This document shows positions 58,201-64,000 of a stretch of 64,000 nucleotides of DNA, in pieces (position 1 is the first letter of the stretch; each line of letters begins with the position of its first letter). The notes under the pieces were generated by a model. That model ran no database searches and had not been told where the DNA came from. It worked only from the letters and a program-made list of their open reading frames with translations. The position numbers and the translations under genes are program-made. This stretch comes from Orobanche coerulescens (lineage: Eukaryota > Streptophyta > Magnoliopsida > Lamiales > Orobanchaceae): NCBI GenBank assembly GCA_033398695.1, contig CM065804.1, forward strand, positions 14,245,001 to 14,309,000, in the 5' to 3' direction.

Positions 58201-58899
58201 CATGTTATGTGGATGCAACACGGTGCATCATAATTAAGCATTTTGAACCATGAGACATAATGAATATACCATAACCAAGTCGTCTTGACCATCCAATAAG
58301 ATCGACTAAACATAGTGAAATGTATAAGGCACATGCCTTTACAAATACTCGGAAAAGTATTCGGACCTATAGTCATACGAACTATAATCGAGGTCAACGA
58401 ATTCATGTATTTACTGCAATCTGCCATTGCTTTACATGTTAAAGTTCATGAGAATTACTCGCACATTCTTTCATATATCTTATTGCAAGGAGACGGTGCA
58501 TGACTACACCCACATGCAATATTTTATTTTAATAGGATGAAAGATGGAGTTTTCCAAGTATGGGATTGGGTCAAGACTAGGTGGTCGTCGCTCATTCAAC
58601 GTGACAAATCTGTCACAAATTGATTTTAACCACGACATATCTGTCGCAATCGATGTTTGTCCCATTTGTACGTCACAATTCCGTGACTAATCATGAACAA
58701 GTCATAGCTTTACCGTTACCGACAATGTTCATTTTTTTTCAATTGTTGGTTTAAAATCGACAAAACGGCGACGTCAAATTGCATCCAAAACGTGGTATAT
58801 GCAACAACCACAAATATCGACTTTCAACAATTATCCGTGACTCCCCCAGGACCGTCACACAGTTTACTTCGACATATGAGAGTGATACCACCTCTCATA
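55298..58899. other. C1 interior without recognisable genes
   Basis: I searched both strands for gag knuckles, integrase HHCC/DDE and protease motifs and found none that hold together. The open frames are short and unrelated. The DNA is AT-rich and looks like decayed element interior or older inserted sequence. Confidence 0.5.
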
Positions 58900-59011
58900 G
58901 TCTCATCCACCGCAAAGTAGTGTGGGAGATAAAGAACCCAAATACCCAATTCCCCCAAAAAAATTCCCATACGAGAGGAATTGAAAAACGGGAACTTAAT
59001 AAAATCTTACG

Positions 59012-59206
59012 CGGGTACTCGGTTCCATATTTATTTTGATCCTTGAACGGGATAATAAATTTGGCTTTTCTCCATAGCATGCACATCATCATGAACAACA
59101 TATTTGCGTGGATACTCGGTTCCATATTTACTTGGATCCTTGAATGGGATAATAAATATGGCTTTTTTCCATAGCGCGCATGTTGTCATGAACAACATAT
59201 TTTCCT
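59012..59206. repeat. Tandem duplication of a 98-bp unit
   Basis: Two adjacent copies (about 59012-59110 and 59111-59206) share TACTCGGTTCCATATTTA and GGGATAATAAAT, ending in CATGAACAACATAT. They differ at about ten positions. No coding role is seen. Confidence 0.8.
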
Positions 59207-59517
59207 ATATTCATGTAAAACATAAACATGGTAAGATTCATAAGTGTACAATCAATGAACAATGAATCATTAACTAGGAAAATATAGAGAGTTGAGAAAC
59301 GCCCGGATAGGGCTACTGGGCTCGATAATTCATCTGAAAAAGGACTCGGGCGCGACGGTGCAGGAGTTCGGTATTGGATGAGGTCGAATCTCCAAATTTT
59401 CTTGTAAAAATCTACTTCTTATAAGAAAGACACGATTCTTTCCAAGCGAATACCGTCAATTTGTTTGGATGAAAATATACTCCTTATTCCATTCGTCGTC
59501 TGAAAAATCCTCCTTAA

Positions 59518-60022
59518 TTATGTACTTTCAAAAGTCAATGAACGAATGACATTTTCCAGAAAATCCATGGTCAAATCCATATACTTCTCATCATGCTTTG
59601 CCAAAACCTCAATGGCCACAAAATAGCAGTTCAAACTCCTCGCCTTTTTGGTAACCCAAAATTTACTACTGCTGCTCAAAGTAATTACCTCATTTTTCCT
59701 ATTTTCCTCATCAACTGGCCTGATAAAGCCCTCCACAACTACGGAATGCCCCACGCGAAACAGATCCGACAAACTTTCATGTATTTGACCAAATTATTTT
59801 TGATTAAATCGGTAATCACGAATCGGGATTCAGAAGACGAAGGAACTTGGATGAAGCGGTCGGACGGGCGGCGCGGGTGGATTGGAAGCGAAGGAATGTG
59901 TATTGGGGGTGGTTGAAGATTGGGGATCCGTATGAACTGAATATGGATTGTGTAAAACGGCGAGATTTTGGTGCGACAATGGCAGTGGTGGTGGGAAAGC
60001 GCGAGGAGACTCTAGCCGCCAT
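59518..60022 (-). pseudogene. CcmE (mitochondrial cytochrome c maturation protein E) pseudogene
   Basis: CcmE is the haem chaperone of the mitochondrial cytochrome c maturation pathway. An ATG in good context at 60022 opens a presequence-like stretch (MAARVSSRFPTTTAIVAPKS, rich in Arg, Ser and Thr). In other frames follow SSSESRFVITDLI (about 59800-59840), then after a further shift LSDLFRVGHSVVVEGFIRP and VAIEVLAKHDEKYM (59590-59760). The last contains the His that binds haem covalently in this family (VLAKHDE). The membrane anchor and the first strands of the OB fold are missing, and the C-terminus after KYM is unrelated to the family. It is therefore a deleted, at least twice frameshifted copy. 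It lies in the place where copia gag would start, about 230 bp inside the LTR. Confidence 0.75.
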
Positions 60023-60242
60023 TGAAGGATGGAAGGAGAAGCTTTGGAAAATTCTGAGGGGGTTTCTGGCAGGGAAGGGGATGACGGCGACGATGTAGAT
60101 TTAGGGATTCGGTCGGGGTCCAAAAATCTGTCTTTTTTTCTTTTTTTTTTCTTTTTCCTGAGAAATCGAACGAATATTTTTTTTCTTTTCGGTCGGGATT
60201 TTTCAGAAAATCGGGAAAAAAATTTTTGCTCAGCTGGGAACT

Positions 60243-60256
60243 ACGTGCTGATAACG
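60243..60256 (-). promoter_or_regulatory. C1 primer-binding site
   Basis: The minus strand reads CGTTATCAGCACG directly next to the LTR, a primer-site motif I recall from small copia elements. Its presence shows that the DNA to the left, including the CcmE fragment, is within the element. Confidence 0.6.
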
Positions 60257-60493
60257 TGTTTCAGGAGAAAGTAAAAAGACTGTAAATAAAGTCAATCAAT
60301 TGTATTCATAACACTGATAGAGGGGCCTTTATATAGGCATTACAATGAGAGTCCTTCCATACATAGGATTCCTAGATAAGGTAAGACATCTAATAGGATC
60401 CTACTACCTCTAGAAGGATCTAGAACCTTCCATCTATGTATCTACAATCAGTATTAGGTAAGACATATCACGGGAATAATAATTCCCGGAACA
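60257..60493 (-). repeat. C1 5' LTR
   Basis: Counterpart of 53349-53585. The minus-strand TATA box is the complement of TTTATATA (60328-60335). It ends CCGGAACA on the plus strand. Confidence 0.88.
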
Positions 60494-60519
60494 AATTTTA
60501 AATTTTTCATTAAAAATTA

Positions 60520-60522
<3 letters not shown>

Positions 60523-60551
<29 letters not shown>
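60523..60551. repeat. TA dinucleotide microsatellite
   Basis: About 14 uninterrupted TA units lie in the right part of the MITE-like element. Confidence 0.9.
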
Positions 60552-60690
60552 CTTTTTTGCACGTAAATATTTATTTTTATTATTTATTATTTTAACAATT
60601 ATTAACTTTAAATAATAATATACATTAATGTCCTTATTAGTCATTTTACGTATTTAAATAGCTAATCACAGCGATTATTACCAAATCTAT

Positions 60691-61702
60691 ACTTAATATT
60701 AAAAGAGAGTCGCAAAAAAATCTAAGGAAATATGTGTCATCTCCATATTAATCCTCTTTTTAAAAATCTTAAAAAAAAATAGACGTTTACTTTGGGAGGG
60801 GGTTATGAGGTTATTCTATTATATACTATCTACTAATTAAAAACTTTCTCTCATTTTATTATTTTTATTTTTAAGCTAATAGTTTAAACAATTATAACTT
60901 TTATGTATCAATTTTAATTTTGAAAAAAATGTATCAAATTAATTCTTACTTCGTTCTCTTTAATTTGACATCCATATAGTATATATAAAATAATATAAAT
61001 ATAATTATAATATATTTAGATGATTAAAATATTTCAATATAAAAATATAAGAATATTGAAGAAAAATATATTTTTAGTTTATTTTCATAGCTTTTTAACA
61101 ATTATTTGATTTTTAAGAATTATTTTGTTTTGATTATAAAATAGTAAAATATATTACATTGATGTCAAATCATATAAAAATTTATATTAGTAAGAATATC
61201 GATTATATACTTTTAATAAAAGTTGATAATACAAACAACAACATCAGAGTCTTAGTCCCGAAATTCTTTGGGGTCGGCTATAATGAAAGTTGATAACAAT
61301 AAACATAATTTAATTTCTTATTTATAAAATTAGATATAAGACTCATATTGTCCTATATGAAAAAATAAATGCCGGTGCTTAATTAATTTACGGTTTTCCT
61401 ATCATGTGCCCTTAGATCACATGATAAGAGTTTATAAATGAAATTAAATTAAATAATAGTATATGTATATGTGTGTGTACTGATTCATGTATATTTTATA
61501 ATAATTTAATAATATTATTGAAATTCGATCACATATTATTAATATAATAAAATATTTAACATTTTGCGTGACATCTAGTACTTTTATACAAACTGCTAAT
61601 TCAAACCACTAGTCGATCTGACTAATTTAAACAGATAGTCAAAATAGCTAACTTAATCCGCTGCGACTAACAGCTAACCCGTAAATGCTAAAATTTGGAT
61701 GG
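60691..61702. other. AT-rich intergenic DNA
   Basis: No gene is seen on either strand. It contains the SINE fragment at 61230-61285. Near the right end, 61590-61695 has repeated CTAA/AGCTAAC motifs resembling the subterminal repeats of hAT-type MITEs, but no clear ends. Confidence 0.5.
61230..61285 (+). mobile_element. 5'-truncated SINE fragment with 11-bp target duplication
   Basis: This 56-bp insertion contains CTTAGTCCCGAAATT and TTTGGGGTCGGCTATAATG, the conserved block I recall from angiosperm SINEs. It is flanked by AAAGTTGATAA on both sides (61219-61229 and 61286-61296). The tRNA-like head is missing, as expected after incomplete reverse transcription. Confidence 0.7.
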
Positions 61703-61876
61703 TGTTGAAGGGAAAATAACTCGAGACAAGAAAGTAGGGCAAAGTGTTGTATTATCCCATCATTGAGATCCCTTAAATAGGGTGAAGTACATACAAACAG
61801 GCCTCAGCCAAATCCTATCTAGGAAAGCCCATATACTAACAGACTTAGGCACACAATGAGTATTATTCCTTTAACA
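61703..61876 (-). repeat. C2 3' LTR
   Basis: It runs from TGTTGAAGGG to CCTTTAACA. The minus strand has CCTATTTAAGG as a TATA box. Only one LTR is in the window. Confidence 0.75.
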
Positions 61877-62540
61877 CTCCCCCTTGTGCCTAGTCTACAA
61901 CCGCATGTCATGTTGCCTCGTTAAAACCTCGTCAAGCAAAAACCCAGTGGGAAAAATGTCTTGATCGTAGGGAAAAGAGTACAGCATCTAGACACATCAA
62001 GTTTAGACTTCATCCTTTGAATCTATCCTCTCATATGATCGTTACATTTGATCATAGCGCTATTAAGGTGACCATTCCATCGATCCCTAAATTGTACATC
62101 TTGTTACCTCGTTAAAAACCTTTCCAAGTGATAAAAACCTGTGGGAAAAATGTTCCTTGGAAGGAAAAGAGTATAACGTACGTTGTGGATGTAAGACTCC
62201 CCCTCAAGTCTACATCTCCCCCTGATTTGTACATCAATCAAGGATACTTTGAAAAACTTGTGCATGTGTCGTTTGCCTCATTAAAAACTTCGCCAAGTAA
62301 CAAAACCCAATGGGAGAAAATGAACCTTGGTCAAAGAAAAGAGTACAACACATGTGATTAAGTTTCTTTATAAATCACCATTTCCTTGTGATCTTTACAT
62401 CAATCTCGGAAGTTGGAAAACTCTACAGCTCCCCCTAATGCTTACATTCATATATCGTTGCCTCGTTAAAAACCTTGCCAAGTAATAAAACCCAGTGGGA
62501 AAAATAAACCTTGGTCTAAGGAAAAGAGTGCAACCTATGT
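61877..62540 (-). repeat. C2 3' untranslated tandem units
   Basis: Four units start near 61915, 62103, 62273 and 62459. They share CTCGTTAAAAACCTTGCCAA and ACCCAGTGGGAAAAAT followed by an AAGGAAAAGAGT block. They correspond to the units in C1. Confidence 0.75.
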
Positions 62541-62749
62541 GAGTATGTTACGTTATATCTCACATATTTCCCGTTATGATCATTCCATCAATCAAGGGGA
62601 TTTACAAGTTACATCATGTTCATAAATGTAAGTATGCTCATCAGTGGCAGTACTTAACCGCTAGTTCCTCACACGTGTAGAATGATAGTTCTTAATCATG
62701 TACACTCACGAATTGATTCATGCAAAGCAATAATCTTGTCGTGATTCGA

Positions 62750-64000
62750 GAAGGTAGCCAAAAGGGGTTTGCATAGTCGATTTCCAAGACATAAGCAATT
62801 CATACCAACACATACTTTGTGGTAGTTGCTTCGGCACCAAAGATTTACTTTAGCATTTGCCTTTTCGTAGCGGCTTCCTTTGCACGCTTGTAGGGAAAGA
62901 ATAGTCCCAAGTCAATGGTTTCTTTTAAGTATCAGAAGATATTCTTGATACCATTCCATTGATGTTGCGTCGATGCTGAACTAAATCTAGTCAGAGAGTT
63001 AACTGAGGAGTGATATCAGGTCGTGTACATTGAGCTAAGTACAATAATGCGCTATTACACTCATGTAGGGAATTTCAGCTCCCAAAGCTCTTCGTCACTT
63101 TTCTTTAAACGAAATGGATCTTTCATTTGCATCCAAATGTTCGACCTATCATGGGATGCTAGTCGGGTTTACCTTGTCCATATTAAAGTACTTGAGAATC
63201 TTCTGGACATAGGTAGACCGGTGGAAAGAATTCCACAAACTCGATGTCTATGTCAATGCCTCGACAGAACCGAGTTTTCCCAAGATCTTTCATCTCAAAC
63301 TCAATTTTCAAGTATTCGTGGTTTCTCTTATTTCATCAAGACCGATTATGTTCATGTCATCGACATACATTGCGATGTGAATCCGGATCTTATTTGTGAA
63401 GACGCGGGGACACATTTCATCGTTCTTATATCCCTTCCCAATCAAGTAGTCACTTAGACGGTTATACCACATCCTTATGGATTGCTTCAAAACCGTAAAG
63501 TTGAGCGTTTCAATCAAATTGCATACGCACTCTGTGGTCTAGAGTCACTTGATTTGGGTAATGAAATGCCATAGGGCACTTCCGTATATATCTCCGTATC
63601 TAGATCCCCATAGAGATACGTAGTAACCACATCTATTGGCTGCATTTCCAGTCCCTCGGAAATTATTATGCTAATCAAATAGCGGATACGTATACGTGGG
63701 AGTACATTTCCTCGTAATCAATTCCAGGGCATTGTGAGAAGCATTACTTCGTGAACCTTGTACATTAGGACTCTATTATTCTCACTATGATTTACGACAA
63801 AGGTTCGATTATGTCCTTCAGGCTTTACACTTGGTTAGGTTAGCACTACCTACACCAAATACTTGTCTCTTTGTCGGAGAATCTAGTTCTACCTGGAATG
63901 TTTTTCTTATAGGCCAATCAGCTCTATGTTGATTTCATCCAACCGAGCGAGGTTTGACATCATCGTACTTTATGATTCATGACATGTCATCAAAGTGGGT
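62750..64000 (-). pseudogene. C2 copia RT-RNase H, decayed
   Basis: The minus strand carries the reverse transcriptase palm with VLKQSIRMWYNRLSDYLIGK and HIAMYVDDMNIIG (63308-63517), the copia-type YVDD catalytic site. To the right (63660-63760) the RT N-terminal region is readable in pieces with frameshifts. To the left, 62890-63070 matches the connection between RT and RNase H (counterparts of the MEWY and LKRN segments), with several stops. RNase H itself is hard to follow. The gene is clearly inactive. Confidence 0.75.

Larger units (their letters stand above)
53349..60493 (-). mobile_element. C1: decayed Ty1/copia element carrying a CcmE fragment
   Basis: LTRs of 237 bp (53349-53585 and 60257-60493) are nearly identical and in the same orientation. 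On the minus strand, CGTTATCAGCACG adjoining the right LTR is a primer-site motif I recall from copia elements. The purine tract GGGGGAGTG adjoins the left LTR (complement of 53584-53592). The flanks AGTTT/AATTT may be an imperfect target duplication. Between them lie a CcmE pseudogene (right), about 3.6 kb without recognisable genes, a decayed copia RT segment and 3' tandem repeats (left). Confidence 0.8.
53117..60690. mobile_element. Small DNA transposon (MITE-like) split by copia C1
   Basis: The left part (53117-53348) begins GGGGTGTTTGG, a terminal motif typical of plant MITEs, and has AT-rich contents. The right part after C1 (60494-60690) ends with AGCTAATCACAGCGATTATT and ACCAAAT, resembling the other end of such elements. 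Together they would make an element of about 430 bp. The terminal repeat match is imperfect and no target duplication was found. Confidence 0.4.
61703..64000 (-). mobile_element. C2: Ty1/copia element, continues beyond the window
   Basis: A 174-bp LTR (61703-61876) adjoins the purine-tract complement CTCCCCCTTGTG, followed by tandem 3' units and decayed RNase H and RT in minus orientation. The 5' part lies right of the window. Its structure parallels C1, but the LTR sequence differs, so it is a separate family. Confidence 0.8.

Noticed and set aside
54060..58899. Complete copia gag-pol inside C1
   Set aside because: Apart from one RT segment near 54986-55297, I could not find knuckles, integrase or RNase H motifs in order.

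Overview
This window is a nested block of plant transposable elements. It holds Ty3/gypsy retrotransposons of the chromovirus type, with initiator-Met-tRNA primer sites and 2.3-3 kb LTRs, plus Ty1/copia remnants with a degenerate YVDD-type reverse transcriptase. A Mutator-like element (MULE) carries a plant mobile domain gene, and there is a SINE fragment with the angiosperm-type GGGGTCGGCT motif. Together these indicate a flowering plant, probably a eudicot, in repeat-rich intergenic DNA. I found no intact host gene. The only host-derived sequence I recognise is a broken copy of the mitochondrial cytochrome c maturation gene CcmE.

Layout. 1-6994: element E1, plus strand, with gag, protease, RT, RNase H, integrase and a chromodomain-like tail, all broken, then its 3' LTR (4722-6994). 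6995-15902: element F1 copy 1, minus strand, two 3 kb LTRs around a gag-only interior. 15903-16845: relic of a gypsy pol gene. 16846-16991: start of an F2 LTR. 16992-20239: a copia 5' LTR with leader. 20240-22159: a second, unclassified LTR (T1). From 22160 to 35011 the block 6141-18960 is repeated, giving F1 copy 2 and a second copy of the copia LTR, here a solo LTR. 32900-48640: element F2, minus strand, almost completely deleted inside, with a 5.2 kb non-autonomous element N1 (40988-46194) nested in its right LTR. 48641 to about 52850: the MULE with a transposase and a plant mobile domain gene. 53117-60690: a small DNA transposon split by copia element C1 (53349-60493), which contains the CcmE pseudogene. 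60691-61702: AT-rich DNA with a SINE fragment. 61703-64000: a second copia element C2, minus strand, running off the window.

Several patterns are not explained by simple element naming. (1) Differences between duplicated copies, and several of the frameshifts, cluster at CAG/CTG trinucleotides. This points to a systematic sequencing or consensus problem at CHG sites, so many broken reading frames may be artefacts. (2) The three chromovirus LTR families share paired hairpins in the LTR and next to the polypurine tract, and the stems show compensatory changes. (3) Unrelated LTR families carry clusters of GC-rich palindromes just upstream of their TATA boxes. (4) A host CcmE fragment lies directly behind the primer-binding site of a copia element.

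All alignments were made by eye. I give no percent identities or insertion ages. Element lineages are inferred from motifs, not from database searches.
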